Shown: positions 54,109-63,099, numbered from the stretch's first letter. The stretch is 64,000 nucleotides of DNA from Pseudaminobacter sp047739745 (GCF_047739745.1 NZ_JBLLVA010000015.1:49698-113697); one strand, 5' to 3'. Notes: a model not told the origin generated them from the sequence alone. A program made the numbers and translations.

Positions 54109-54723
54109 ATGTTCGCCAAGGCTTTCTTTCTAAGCGCAGCTACAATTGCCGCGGCCCTGACCACGTTGGTGGGCGTGGCGTCGGCAAAGACGCAGCAGGC
54201 GATTTTCGCCGGTGGATGCTTCTGGTGCGTCGAATCCGATTTCGACCAAGTGCCGGGGGTGATCTCCACCACCTCGGGCTATACCGGCGGCACTTCCGAC
54301 AATCCGACCTACGAGGATCATACCGCCGCCGGTCATCGCGAGACGGTGCGGATCGAGTTCGATGACAGCAAGGTCAGCTACGAGAAGCTGCTTGACGTCT
54401 TCTGGCACTCGGTCGACCCGACGGATGGCGGCGGCCAGTTCTGCGATCGCGGCCACAGCTACACGACTGCGATCTACGCTGTCGGCAAGGACCAGTTGGC
54501 GGCTGCGCAAAAGTCAAAAGCGCAAGTTGCAGGCGTGCTGAAGCAGACCATTGCGACGGAGATTGCCGCCGCCCCGGCCTTCTGGCCGGCTGAAGCCTAT
54601 CATCAGGATTATTACCGGAAGAACCCGCTTCGCTACAAATATTACCGCTATGCGTGCGGCCGCGATGCTCGTATCGAGACCGTGTGGGGAGAGGCTGCAC
54701 ACCAGGGCATTGCCACCCACTGA
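54109..54723 (+). CDS. msrA: Peptide-methionine (S)-S-oxide reductase, exported
   Basis: Repairs oxidised methionine. The 204-residue protein has the catalytic motif FAGGCFWCVESDF near residue 35, VISTTSGYTGG, the GHRETVRIEFD strand and the AEAYHQDYYRKNPLRYKYYR segment near the C-terminus. An N-terminal signal peptide (FFLSAATIAAALTTLVGVASA) indicates a periplasmic enzyme, unlike the usual cytoplasmic MsrA. A GCAGGAGGG ribosome site supports the ATG at 54109. Confidence 0.94.
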   Translation: MFAKAFFLSAATIAAALTTLVGVASAKTQQAIFAGGCFWCVESDFDQVPGVISTTSGYTGGTSDNPTYEDHTAAGHRETVRIEFDDSKVSYEKLLDVFWHSVDPTDGGGQFCDRGHSYTTAIYAVGKDQLAAAQKSKAQVAGVLKQTIATEIAAAPAFWPAEAYHQDYYRKNPLRYKYYRYACGRDARIETVWGEAAHQGIATH

Positions 54724-54734
54724 ATTTTGCGGTT

Positions 54735-54838
54735 TTAGAGCGCCGCGCGTCCAGTCGGATGCACAAGGACGCTCTGACACTTTGATTGAGCGTCCGATTG
54801 TTCCGAAATCGGATTCACTTTTCAGTCCGGTGCTCTAG
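54735..54838 (-). repeat. About 100-base intergenic palindromic repeat, copy B
   Basis: Read on the minus strand it gives CACCGGACTGAAAAGTG, TTTCGGAACAATCGGACGCTC, TCAAAGTGTCAGAGCGTCC and GCGCGGCGCTCT, in the same order as copy A at 37669-37771. It lies just after msrA and before the 3' end of the OsmC-family gene. Confidence 0.8.
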
Positions 54839-54887
54839 CTGTCCGGACAGGCGCTCGCCGGCGCCCATCCCTATTCTTGCGGGCGAA

Positions 54888-55325
54888 CTACGCCAGGCGC
54901 GCGTCCAGCGAAATCTTGATGGCGCCGAGCGCCTTGGAAACCGGGCAGCCGGCCTTCGCCTGATTTGCCAGTTTCTTGAACTTCGCCTCGTCGATGCCGG
55001 GCACCTTGCCGACCAGCGTCAACGCGCTTTCGGTGATCTCGAAACCGCCGCCGGCCGCCGGACCATATGTCACCACCGCCTTGGCTTCGAGATTTTCGGC
55101 GGGCGTGCCGTTCTCCGCCAGGAAATGCGAAAGCTGCATGGCGAAGCAGCCGGCATGCGCGGCGGCGATCAGCTCCTCCGGATTGGTGCCGGACTTGCCG
55201 CTTTCGTCCTGAAACCGGCCCTTGAATGAATAAGGCGTGCTCGCGAAGGAGCCGCTCTGCGTATCGAGCGTGCCGCTTCCTTCCGTCAGGCTTCCCTTCC
55301 AATTGGCTGTAGCGGTGCGGTTCAT
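54888..55325 (-). CDS. OsmC family peroxiredoxin-like protein
   Basis: A 145-residue OsmC/Ohr-type protein that reduces organic hydroperoxides. The two conserved cysteines are in AAHAGCFAMQLSHFL and AKAGCPVSKAL. The N-terminus MNRTATANWKGSLTEGSGTL and GTNPEELIAA match the OsmC branch more than Ohr. The start at 55325 is preceded by AAGGAGACAG. It neighbours exported MsrA, which also deals with oxidative damage. Confidence 0.92.
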   Translation of the reverse strand: MNRTATANWKGSLTEGSGTLDTQSGSFASTPYSFKGRFQDESGKSGTNPEELIAAAHAGCFAMQLSHFLAENGTPAENLEAKAVVTYGPAAGGGFEITESALTLVGKVPGIDEAKFKKLANQAKAGCPVSKALGAIKISLDARLA

Positions 55326-55468
55326 TTCTGTCTCCTTCAGTTCGCTTCCGAGCCGGCATTGCGGCGACATCCGACTATAGAACCAAACTCGCCCTTGGCC
55401 ATGACGGTATGCTGCAAGTGATTTGCGGTCCTTGACGGATTCGCCACAGCCGACGCGTCAAAGGTCTG

Positions 55469-56713
55469 TCAAATCGCTTCGCCGCGAAGCAGGCGCGGGG
55501 CCTCTCGCGACAGACCTGCGGCCTGGCGGATGAAGAAATCCTTCAGGCGCGGCATGCGGTCGACCAGTCCAAGGCCGATGTCGCGAACCGCCCTGATCGG
55601 CCCCAGATCGTTCGAGAACAGCCGATTGAGCACGTCGGTGGTCACGCCCATCTGCACCGTATCAAAGCGACGCCAACGCTCATACCTTTGCAGCACGTCG
55701 AGCGCGCCGATGTCCTGGCCGAGCCGATCGGCCTCGACGATGGTTTCCGCAAGGGCGGCCGCGTCCTTGAAGCCGAGATTAAGTCCCTGGCCGGCGATGG
55801 GGTGGATGCCGTGCGCCGCGTCACCGGCAAGCGCAAAGCGCGGCGCGACGAAGGCGCGGGCAAGCGTCAGGCCGAGCGGCCACGAACGCGGCTTGTCGTC
55901 CACATGGATTTCGCCGAGCTTGAGGCCGAACCGATGTTCAAGTTCGATCTCGAAGACCAGTTCGTCGCTCGCTATCAGTCTTTCCGCATCGGGCGTCCTC
56001 TCGGTCCAGACGATCGAAGAGCGGTTGCCGGTAAGTGGCAGGATGGCGAATGGTCCGGCAGGCAGGAAATGTTCCTCGGCGCGGCCGTGGTGCGGACGTT
56101 CATGGGCGACCGTGCAGACGATGCCGGATTGGCCGTATTCCCAACGCACGGTCTTGATGCCGGCCATGTCACGCAGGCGCGAGTTGACGCCGTCGGCGGC
56201 GACCAGCAACCGTGCATTGAGCGAGGTTCCGTCGGCGACATGCACCGCGATCCCGGCGATGCCAGCCTCGAAGGCGCGCACGGCGACACCCTCGATGATG
56301 TCGATGCCGAGTTCGGTCGCGCGGCGGCGAAGCGCGCCGTTGAGCACGCGGTTTTCCACCATATGCGCGAAGGGTTCGCCGGGCGCGACCTCGCCGCCGA
56401 AGGTCAGATAGACCGGGCGCACCGGATCGGCGCTGCGCGAATCGGTGATGATCATTTCGGTGATCGGTTGCGCCTCGGCCGCGATTTCCTCCCAGCAGCC
56501 GAGGCGGCCAAGCATGCGGCAGGCGGCGGCGGCAACCGCCGAAGCGCGGCTGTCGCGCTGCCAAATTCCCTCTGGAGCGGCGTCGACGACGGCGACCGTC
56601 AGGTCAGGCCGCGCCTGCTTCATCGAGACCGCCGTGGCGAGGCCCACATAGCCCGCGCCAGCCACGAGAACGTCGATGGTCGGCAACCGTTCGGCGGAGT
56701 ACTTTTGTGCCAT
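55469..56713 (-). CDS. UbiH/UbiF/VisC family FAD-dependent hydroxylase (ubiquinone biosynthesis)
   Basis: A 414-residue flavoprotein monooxygenase. The FAD loop is VLVAGAGYVGLATAVSM near residue 16, the DG motif is LVAADGVNSRLRDMAG near residue 175, and GDAAHGIHPIAGQGLNLGFKD-type sequence near residue 300 (quoted in part) is the UbiH signature. It probably hydroxylates the ubiquinone ring; position specificity (UbiH, UbiF or the alphaproteobacterial UbiL) is not readable. The start at 56713 is divergent from tesB with about 92 bases between starts. Confidence 0.9.
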   Translation of the reverse strand: MAQKYSAERLPTIDVLVAGAGYVGLATAVSMKQARPDLTVAVVDAAPEGIWQRDSRASAVAAAACRMLGRLGCWEEIAAEAQPITEMIITDSRSADPVRPVYLTFGGEVAPGEPFAHMVENRVLNGALRRRATELGIDIIEGVAVRAFEAGIAGIAVHVADGTSLNARLLVAADGVNSRLRDMAGIKTVRWEYGQSGIVCTVAHERPHHGRAEEHFLPAGPFAILPLTGNRSSIVWTERTPDAERLIASDELVFEIELEHRFGLKLGEIHVDDKPRSWPLGLTLARAFVAPRFALAGDAAHGIHPIAGQGLNLGFKDAAALAETIVEADRLGQDIGALDVLQRYERWRRFDTVQMGVTTDVLNRLFSNDLGPIRAVRDIGLGLVDRMPRLKDFFIRQAAGLSREAPRLLRGEAI

Positions 56714-56805
56714 CGTTCTCTTCCTCGTCCGTTTGGCCTTGCTTGACTTGACCGAAGGTTCCTGTTGCAACCTTGCCAATCTCGATCCTCGAAGGGGGCG
56801 AAAAA

Positions 56806-57678
56806 ATGTCGGCCGCCATGCAAGAGCTCCTTACCATTCTCGACCTCGAGAAGTTGGAACACAACCTGTATCGTGGTCGCAGCCCAAAGCTCGACTGGCA
56901 GCGCGTATTCGGCGGACAGACGATCGCGCAGGCGCTGGTGGCGGCCCAGCGCACCGTCTCGCCCGACAGGCATGTCCACTCGCTGCATGGCTATTTCATG
57001 CGGCCGGGCGATACCAGCGTGCCGATCATCTATGAGGTCGATCGCATCCGCGATGGCGCCAGCTTCACCACCAGGCGTGTCGTCGCCATCCAGCATGGCC
57101 AGGCGATCTTTTCGCTCGAAGCCTCGTTTCAGCTCGACGAGGGCGGGCTCGAACATCAACTGTCCATGCCGCTCGGCGTGCCGCATCCCGACACGCTCGG
57201 CACCCAGCAGGACTTGATCGGACAGTTCGGCGATGCGGTGCCGGAAGGCATTCGCCGCTATTGGGAGCGCGATCGCCCCGTGGAAATGAAGCCGGTGATG
57301 CTGAAGCATTATACCAGCCGCGAGAAGCTCGACCTGCACCAGCATATCTGGATACGCACCACAGGCGCTGTTCCAGCCGATCGGGCCAGCCAAGCGGCGG
57401 TGCTGGCCTATCTGTCCGATATGACGCTGCTCGACACTTCCACTTTCGCCCACGGCCGCGCCGTTTTCGATCGCGACATCCAGGCTGCCAGCCTCGACCA
57501 CGCCATGTGGTTCCACCGCCCCCATCCGCTGAACGGCTGGCTGCTTTACACGCAAGACAGCCCTTCGACTTCCGGCGCACGGGGCTTCACCCGCGGTGCG
57601 CTCTATGGCCAGGACGGCACGCTGATTGCGTCGGTGGCCCAGGAAGGCCTGATCCGGCTGCGGCGTTTGCCTGCATGA
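56806..57678 (+). CDS. tesB: Acyl-CoA thioesterase II
   Basis: A 290-residue double-hotdog thioesterase. The N-terminal hotdog has LEKLEHNLYRGRSP and RVFGGQTIAQALVAAQRTV. The C-terminal hotdog has LAYLSDMTLLDTS with the catalytic Asp, and AMWFHRPHPLNGWLLYTQDSPS with the catalytic Thr/Gln network, ending ALYGQDGTLIASVAQEGLIR. A GAAGGGGG ribosome site supports the ATG at 56806. Followed by the nitrogen-regulated glnK promoter. Confidence 0.95.
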   Translation: MSAAMQELLTILDLEKLEHNLYRGRSPKLDWQRVFGGQTIAQALVAAQRTVSPDRHVHSLHGYFMRPGDTSVPIIYEVDRIRDGASFTTRRVVAIQHGQAIFSLEASFQLDEGGLEHQLSMPLGVPHPDTLGTQQDLIGQFGDAVPEGIRRYWERDRPVEMKPVMLKHYTSREKLDLHQHIWIRTTGAVPADRASQAAVLAYLSDMTLLDTSTFAHGRAVFDRDIQAASLDHAMWFHRPHPLNGWLLYTQDSPSTSGARGFTRGALYGQDGTLIASVAQEGLIRLRRLPA

Positions 57679-57788
57679 TGTGCATTGAAGTAATTCTGCC
57701 TAAAAAATAGTCATCTGCTTTGCCGCCGCTGCGGCTGGCAATCAGCAAACCATTTAATTTGCAACAACTTACTTGTTTGTTGCCGAAC

Positions 57789-57804
57789 TGGCACAAAGCT
57801 TGAT
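57789..57804 (+). promoter_or_regulatory. Sigma-54 promoter of glnK-amtB
   Basis: TGGCACAAAGCTTGAT matches the -24/-12 consensus TGGCACRNNNNTTGCW except one base, with GG and the -12 element correctly spaced. It lies 80 bases before glnK. An inverted repeat GCAACAA-N9-TTGTTGC (57761-57783) is immediately upstream; it is too close to be a normal NtrC enhancer but could bind another factor. Fits nitrogen-limited activation by NtrC. Confidence 0.8.
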
Positions 57805-57884
57805 TCACCCCTGAATGTGTGCCGGCGGTTCGCGCCGGAGCGCCATGCAACGCGGGTTTCCGCATCAGCAAAGGGTGACATCGC

Positions 57885-58223
57885 ATGAAGATCGTGATGG
57901 CGATCATCAAGCCGTTCAAGCTCGACGAAGTACGCGAGGCCCTCACCACCATGGGCATCGAGGGGCTGACCGTGACCGAAGTCAAAGGTTACGGGCGGCA
58001 GAAGGGTCATACAGAAATCTATCGCGGCGCGGAATACGCGGTCTCCTTTCTGCCGAAGGTGAAGATCGAGGTGGCGGTGGCCGCCGACATGGTCGAGCCG
58101 GCGGTGGAGGCGATCAGCGACGCCGCCCGAACAGGCCAGATCGGCGACGGAAAGATTTTCGTGCTCGGCATCGAGCAAGCCGTACGCATCCGCACCGGCG
58201 AAACAGACACCGCCGCGCTTTAG
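57885..58223 (+). CDS. glnK: Nitrogen regulatory protein P-II (GlnK)
   Basis: A 112-residue trimeric signal protein that binds ATP/ADP and 2-oxoglutarate. It has the uridylylated tyrosine in the T-loop (GAEYAVSFLPKVKIEV, residue 51), VTEVKGYGRQKGHTEIYRG before it and the C-terminal TGQIGDGKIFVLGIEQAVRIRTGE. Its place upstream of amtB marks it as GlnK rather than GlnB. AmtB gating by GlnK is the known role of the pair. Confidence 0.95.
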   Translation: MKIVMAIIKPFKLDEVREALTTMGIEGLTVTEVKGYGRQKGHTEIYRGAEYAVSFLPKVKIEVAVAADMVEPAVEAISDAARTGQIGDGKIFVLGIEQAVRIRTGETDTAAL

Positions 58224-58248
58224 CACCGTTTCCATGGAGGTTCCTTCA

Positions 58249-59586
58249 ATGAAAGTCCATTTCACATTGACGTCGGCGGCGTGCGCCAGTCTGCTCGGCG
58301 CATTCGGCAGCGTCGCGGCCATTGCCCAGGAAGCGATGCCCGCTCTGCCCGTGCCTGACAAAGGCGATACGAGCTGGATGCTGGTTTCGACCATCCTCGT
58401 GCTGTTCATGGCGCTGCCGGGCCTGGCGCTGTTTTACGGCGGGCTGGTTCGCGCCAAGAACATGCTGTCCGTCTTGATGCAATGCACGATGATCGTCGCG
58501 GTGGTGATCGTCATATGGGCGGCCTACGGCTATTCCTTCGCTTTCGGCGGCGGCACCAATCCGTTCTGGGGCGGGTTGGGCAAGCTGTTCCTGTCGGGTG
58601 TGACGCCTGAAAGCACGGTCGCCACCTTTTCGGACGGCGTGGTCATTCCCGAAATGGTGTTCATCTGCTTCCAGATGACATTCGCCTGCATCACGCCGGC
58701 GCTTATCGTCGGCGCCTTTGCCGAACGGATCAGGTTTTCGGCGGTTATCCTGTTCGTGGCGCTGTGGGTGAGTTTTATCTATTTTCCCATCGCCCATATG
58801 GTCTGGGATACCAGCGGCCTGATCTTCGGGTGGGGCGCGCTCGATTTCGCCGGCGGCACTGTCGTCCACATCAACGCAGGCGTCGCGGCCCTCGTCGGCG
58901 CCATGATGATCGGCAAGCGCGCCGGCTACGGCCGCGACAACATGGCGCCGCATTCCATGACGCTGACCATGGCTGGCGCCTCGATTCTCTGGGTCGGCTG
59001 GTTCGGCTTCAATGCGGGCTCAAACCTGGAAGCCAACGGCGGAGCAGCCCTCGCCATGATCAACACCTTCACGGCAACGGCCGGGGCGATCGTTGCCTGG
59101 GCGGGTATGGAAGCAGTTGCGCGCAAGAAGGCCTCGATGCTCGGCGCGGCCTCCGGCATGATCGCGGGTCTGGTCGCGGTCACGCCTGCTGCAGGTATCG
59201 TCGGCCCGATCGGCGCCATCGTGCTCGGTGCCGCGGCAAGTGCTGTCTGCTATTATTTCGTCACGGTGGTGAAGATCCGCGCCGGTTACGACGACGCCCT
59301 TGACGTCTTCGGCATCCACGGCGTCGGCGGCATAATCGGCGCCATCGGCACCGGCATCTTCGCGTCGACTTCGCTTGGCGGCATCGGCTATGCGGATGGC
59401 GTGACCATGGTCGGCCAGGTGTGGACGCAGATCATGGCGGTCGCCGTTACCATCGTCTGGTGTGGTATCGGATCGGCAATCCTCTACAAGGTCGTCGACG
59501 CAATCGTCGGCCTGCGTCCGAGCGCCGAAGCCGAATCGCAAGGGCTCGACCTGTCGTCGCATGGCGAGGTCGCCTACCACGCGTGA
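58249..59586 (+). CDS. amtB: Ammonium transporter
   Basis: A 445-residue trimeric ammonium channel with a cleaved signal (ending VAAIAQEAMP) and eleven membrane helices. The pore histidines are in AGGTVVHINAGVAALV and FGIHGVGGIIGAIGTG. Other family segments are PGLALFYGGLVRAKNML and GRDNMAPHSMTLTMAGASIL. I chose the ATG at 58249 because GGAGG lies eight bases before it; an ATG at 58234 is also in frame. Same operon as glnK. Confidence 0.96.
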   Translation: MKVHFTLTSAACASLLGAFGSVAAIAQEAMPALPVPDKGDTSWMLVSTILVLFMALPGLALFYGGLVRAKNMLSVLMQCTMIVAVVIVIWAAYGYSFAFGGGTNPFWGGLGKLFLSGVTPESTVATFSDGVVIPEMVFICFQMTFACITPALIVGAFAERIRFSAVILFVALWVSFIYFPIAHMVWDTSGLIFGWGALDFAGGTVVHINAGVAALVGAMMIGKRAGYGRDNMAPHSMTLTMAGASILWVGWFGFNAGSNLEANGGAALAMINTFTATAGAIVAWAGMEAVARKKASMLGAASGMIAGLVAVTPAAGIVGPIGAIVLGAAASAVCYYFVTVVKIRAGYDDALDVFGIHGVGGIIGAIGTGIFASTSLGGIGYADGVTMVGQVWTQIMAVAVTIVWCGIGSAILYKVVDAIVGLRPSAEAESQGLDLSSHGEVAYHA

Positions 59587-59608
59587 GCCTATCGAGCGGA
59601 AGCTCCGC

Positions 59609-59651
59609 GGAGCATGATTTTCGTTGTTATTTCCGACGGGGGTCATGCTCC
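59609..59651. repeat. Palindromic hairpin after amtB (repeat-like; may act as terminator)
   Basis: GGAGCATGA (59609-59617) pairs perfectly with TCATGCTCC (59643-59651) across a 25-base T-rich loop. It resembles intergenic palindromes of rhizobia that start with GAGCATGA. It lies 23 bases after the amtB stop. Confidence 0.55.
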
Positions 59652-59847
59652 AGGCCGCTCACTCCAGCCGCGGCATATCGCGCCTTGCCGACGAGTGGCT
59701 ACGCACATATTTCGCCATCCGCTTAGGCAATCCGGCGACTAACGGCAAATATGCAAATCTGCTTACGTTGACTGCGCCGTTCGGATATGAACACGGAAAC
59801 TTGCCTTCGCGTGAGGCAATCGGGACAACGGGAATGAAGCTGGTGAG

Positions 59848-60591
59848 ATGCTGCCGACCCTGGTGATCAATCTCGCCAGGTCCAAGGAACGCTGGACAAA
59901 GCTTGCCGAAAGCGGACGCGGCACCGGGTTGGAGGTGCGGCGGGTGCCGGCGATTGACGGAGCCGCAGTTCCCGAAGGTCTGCGCGGCGACCTCGACGCC
60001 GCAAAATTCCGGGCAAATCATGGACGCCAAGTTCTGGCGGGCGAGTATGGCTGCTACCAAAGCCATCTGAGCGCGCTCCAGACCATCGTTGACGAAGGCT
60101 ACGAGCTCGCCATCATTGCCGAGGATGATATTCGCCTCAATAGCGATCTGGAAAAAAGGGTGGAGGCGATTTTCCGGACTTCGCCATCGATTGATCTTCT
60201 TAAGCTGGTCAATCATCGCACTACCGGGTTCATCCGCTATGGAATTTCTGCGCTCGGAGACGAGTTTGGCCGCTGCATTCACGGTCCACAGGGTTCGGCC
60301 GCGTGTTATGCCGTGACACAGCAGGGCGCCCGGCGGCTTTTGGTTGCGCTCAAGCCAATGTGGCTTCCTTACGATCTAGCCCTTGAACGCGGCTGGTCCA
60401 CTGGTGTCAGCACCTTCACCACCCGTGTTCCGTTTGTGGCATTCGAGGAAGTCACCCGAGCAGACACGACGATCGCAACCCGAACGCAATATCGTGAGGT
60501 TAAACTCCCGAAATTCAAGCGTTGGAGCGTCCTGAAATTCCGATTTGGCGACTATGTCTCGCGAATCGCTTACGGATTGAAGCGACCATGA
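59848..60591 (+). CDS. Glycosyltransferase family 25 (LPS/lipooligosaccharide type)
   Basis: A 247-residue cytoplasmic glycosyltransferase. Family 25 features are the N-terminal VINLARSKERWTKLAE, GEYGCYQSHLSALQTIVDEG, the acidic AIIAEDDIRLN and the GSAACYAVTQQGARRLL stretch followed by PYDLALERGW. It likely adds a sugar to lipopolysaccharide or another surface glycan; acceptor unknown. Base composition is lower in GC than genes to the left, as is the following 3.3 kb, so it may have been gained by transfer. Confidence 0.88.
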   Translation: MLPTLVINLARSKERWTKLAESGRGTGLEVRRVPAIDGAAVPEGLRGDLDAAKFRANHGRQVLAGEYGCYQSHLSALQTIVDEGYELAIIAEDDIRLNSDLEKRVEAIFRTSPSIDLLKLVNHRTTGFIRYGISALGDEFGRCIHGPQGSAACYAVTQQGARRLLVALKPMWLPYDLALERGWSTGVSTFTTRVPFVAFEEVTRADTTIATRTQYREVKLPKFKRWSVLKFRFGDYVSRIAYGLKRP

Positions 60592-61236
60592 GTTTCCTCG
60601 TCATGAGGAAATTTTGGAAGAAGCGGCGGCGATCGTCCTGTTCCTGACACTCGTTTCCGCCGTCCGGATTGAAAGCGACGCATATCGTTATGCTGCGGCC
60701 CTGTGGCTGCACATCGGCGCGCGGACTTCGAGCCGTCGATCGGCTGGATGGCTTGGCTGCGTCGGATGGGTCACGTTTGTCGCCATACGCTATGGTCTGA
60801 TGTATGCGAGGAATTATCTGCTGCCGAATTACTCTGGTGGGGGACCGGGCACTCGGGACGGTCGAGCCTAACGGCCTCCAGCGCGACTGCTCCGCCGCGA
60901 GTTCCTGGCGATATCGGCGAACTTGAAGAACCGGCTCCTCGTATCACTCGCACACGCAGTGTAGGACGAGCCACCTCAGCGGAGGAGGCGACCCTGCGGT
61001 CTTGCGATCATCTCGAATCTCGACTCCATACGGCCACTACAAAAGCGCTACCCTTCTTACCCTTGATGCCTTGATGGTGTGGTGGCTTCGGTCCGCAATA
61101 CGAGCTGGGCGTACTTTGCTACGCTGGAGCACCAAGGACTCGCGCCGCCGGTGTCGGAGTTGCCACGTCAGCCGTTCTGAAATGGAGGATGGGCGGCCAG
61201 CAATGGGCGGCCCTCTTTTGCTATTTAGCCGATACC
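60592..61236. other. Low-coding-density interval with no supported gene
   Basis: Open frames here are short and cross-strand, with atypical codon use. A hydrophobic 85-codon frame at 60614-60871 (ALWLHIGARTS, VAIRYGLMYARNYLLP) is possible but unsupported. Frequent stops in protein-like stretches suggest decayed genes. Confidence 0.4.
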
Positions 61237-61425
61237 TCAGCTGGGATTACTGAGCATGGCATCCATCCCGGCATCGGGAATTTCCACCATCGGACCAACA
61301 AGAAGGATTTTCGCCCTTGGTGATCCACTGATCCGTTGTGACGGGTCGCGGACGGGCTTGATCACCGTGGTGTACTCAACGGGATCATGGGTGCCCTTGG
61401 CGATGCTCGCCGCTACATGGGCCAT
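61237..61425 (-). CDS. Candidate 62-residue protein of unknown function
   Basis: Starts MAHVAASIAKGTHDPVEYTT and ends MDAMLSNPS. AAAGGAG directly abuts the ATG, so the ribosome site is too close for efficient use. Just upstream on the same strand, 61435-61620 is open and protein-like (KELECRIFDSGKNVAVIRGA, then VVGNRSHTFSSG) but lacks a standard start. The two may be small genes or fragments of one decayed gene. No family recognised. Confidence 0.3.
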   Translation of the reverse strand: MAHVAASIAKGTHDPVEYTTVIKPVRDPSQRISGSPRAKILLVGPMVEIPDAGMDAMLSNPS

Positions 61426-61628
61426 CTCCTTTCGTCAGGGCGAGGCAATGGCCTCAGCTTCGGCGGGATCAAAGGATCCGGAACTGAATGTGTGGCTGCG
61501 GTTGCCCACCACATGAACGGCCCCCCTGATAACCGCAACGTTCTTCCCGGAGTCGAAGATGCGGCACTCCAGTTCCTTGCGCTGAGACAGGAGATTAGCG
61601 CGCCAGACGCACCACGCTTTTCAATCCT

Positions 61629-61919
61629 GTGCACACCTTACTAATACAAGCAAATATCGCCTGTGGCAGTTTGGTCACAGAGATTCGCCGAGGTATTGTC
61701 GCCAACTATGTTATCAACTTGAACTTGGGTGAATGTGATTCCGCGTGGCAGCAGCTGCCCTTTTTGTCTTCTACTGCAGCATATGTCGGCCGTGCCGTTG
61801 TGATCGAGGCTCCGCAGGAGTTGGAATTTCCAGAACGGGAATATCGGTTCGGCTCGAATGACTTCAACTATTCCGATGTGAGCGAGCGGGCAGACATTGC
61901 TTTTGGTGAAGCCGACTAG
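61629..61919 (+). CDS. Candidate 96-residue protein of unknown function
   Basis: Begins with GTG (MHTLLIQANIACGSLVTEIR) and ends FNYSDVSERADIAFGEAD. Composition is plausible for a soluble protein with alternating hydrophobic residues, and GC is well below the window average. There is no clear ribosome site and no recognised domain. Could be a remnant. Confidence 0.3.
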   Translation: MHTLLIQANIACGSLVTEIRRGIVANYVINLNLGECDSAWQQLPFLSSTAAYVGRAVVIEAPQELEFPEREYRFGSNDFNYSDVSERADIAFGEAD

Positions 61920-62344
61920 CTTCGACTGGTACGGTTCGACCCGCGTCCGCGCGAGTCTGGCGGCGGATCGTTCCCTGGCTTTCGTGATGGCGGGCTTGGC
62001 GTATGCAAAGGCCTCCGTCGAGGCCTCCCGATCCTCGGCCGGGATGGCAGCGAGACTTATGTGGCTCGACGGCTAGTGTCGTACTTGAGTACATTTCACG
62101 GGCAACATCATTGTCCGTGCGGACGACCTCGGTTGGGGTACGCCCATCGATATCGACACCAAATTGCACACTGGTACGAACGACATTTCCTGCAAGTTCT
62201 AAGGAGCGCCTGATAGCCAACGTCAAGCTCGCCGGTTCCTCTGGCGGGGCTCCTCTATGGGAGTGTGTGTCAAGCATTTTACGTAAGACCATCGAAAGCG
62301 ATGATTGATCGCGCCACGGTTCCGCTCCGCACTGCGGTCTGCTC
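61920..62344. other. Probable decayed coding sequence, minus strand
   Basis: On the minus strand one frame reads GNVVRTSVQFGVDIDGRTPT and VVRTDNDVAREMYSSTTLA, then protein-like sequence appears to continue in another frame (AAIPAEDREASTEAFAYAKP, ARERSAARLARTRVEPYQSK). The switch of frame suggests a frameshifted pseudogene of unknown family. Confidence 0.3.
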
Positions 62345-62752
62345 GTGAAATTGCAAAGATTCCGTCTGCCGACGCCGCTTAGACTGACAGAGCGCGGCAA
62401 AAATCTGTTGCTTGGAAAGGTCGAATTCTCCAGAAGGCATCTGGAGCTTGGGAGACTATGCATGACCGCTTGCGCACTCGCCGACGATCTCGACCATGCG
62501 GCCGGTCGGATTGCCGATCTGTCACGTGCCGATTTGCAAGCGATGCTCAGACGAGCCGCACTGCGGCTCAGGAACACCGAACAATTCCTGATCGATCCAG
62601 AATGGGAAGATGCGCTGCAGTGCGTCGCCGCCGAACTGGATCTTGGCCGAAATGACCTCATACGCATGATGGTAAAAGAGTGGCTAGAGGCCAATGCCTT
62701 CCTGCCGGTGCCTGTGCTGGAGGAAGGCGTGGAGCTTGAAGCGCGGAGGTGA
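62345..62752 (+). CDS. Hypothetical protein with a possible ribbon-helix-helix-like C-terminus
   Basis: A 135-residue protein with a coherent helical composition. The N-terminal half is basic (PLRLTERGKNLLLGKVEFSR); the middle has ADDLDHAAGRIADLSRADLQ; the C-terminal ELDLGRNDLIRMMVKEWLEA resembles the second half of an RHH or antitoxin-like DNA-binding motif, but this is an impression only. The start is GTG at 62345; an in-frame ATG at 62462 is the alternative. No partner gene is recognisable nearby. Confidence 0.5.
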   Translation: MKLQRFRLPTPLRLTERGKNLLLGKVEFSRRHLELGRLCMTACALADDLDHAAGRIADLSRADLQAMLRRAALRLRNTEQFLIDPEWEDALQCVAAELDLGRNDLIRMMVKEWLEANAFLPVPVLEEGVELEARR

Positions 62753-63099
62753 GCCTCGGAATCACCTAGGTTCAAGCGGTGATGCATCGTTTCCGCCTGC
62801 AGGCTGTGCTGGCGCCGGCTTGGTACGTTGAAGTTCCTCTGTTCCGGACAAACGAAAGAGCCCGCCGTCTCGGGAGATGTGAGACGACGGGGTTTAGAGC
62901 GCTCGCCTCAGGTTGAATCGCGGGTGACTCTCGAACGCGCCCAAAGGTTCGTCCTGCGACCGGACATCGAACTCGCGCTTGTGTTTGTGGAAGCTGGCCA
63001 GCTCGCGCTATGGTCGTGGGCCGCCGAGTCCGCGCGGTAGGACCTGGCTGCATTGCTTCCACACCACATCGGTCAGGCGCGCTATACCTTCCGACCTTG

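Noticed and set aside
53745..54272. 175-codon minus-strand frame across the sdhB-tail repeats
   Set aside because: It contains the repeated word STIIFLISA only because the underlying DNA is duplicated; it overlaps sdhB and msrA and has no supporting features.
57761..57783. Inverted repeat as an NtrC enhancer site
   Set aside because: Sequence does not match TGCACC-N5-GGTGCA and it lies too close to the -24 element for usual NtrC activation.
61864..62787. 307-codon minus-strand frame covering the gene at 62345
   Set aside because: Its first half is a Ser/Arg-rich antisense shadow of the plus-strand gene; only the 61920-62340 part looks protein-like, and that appears to switch frame.
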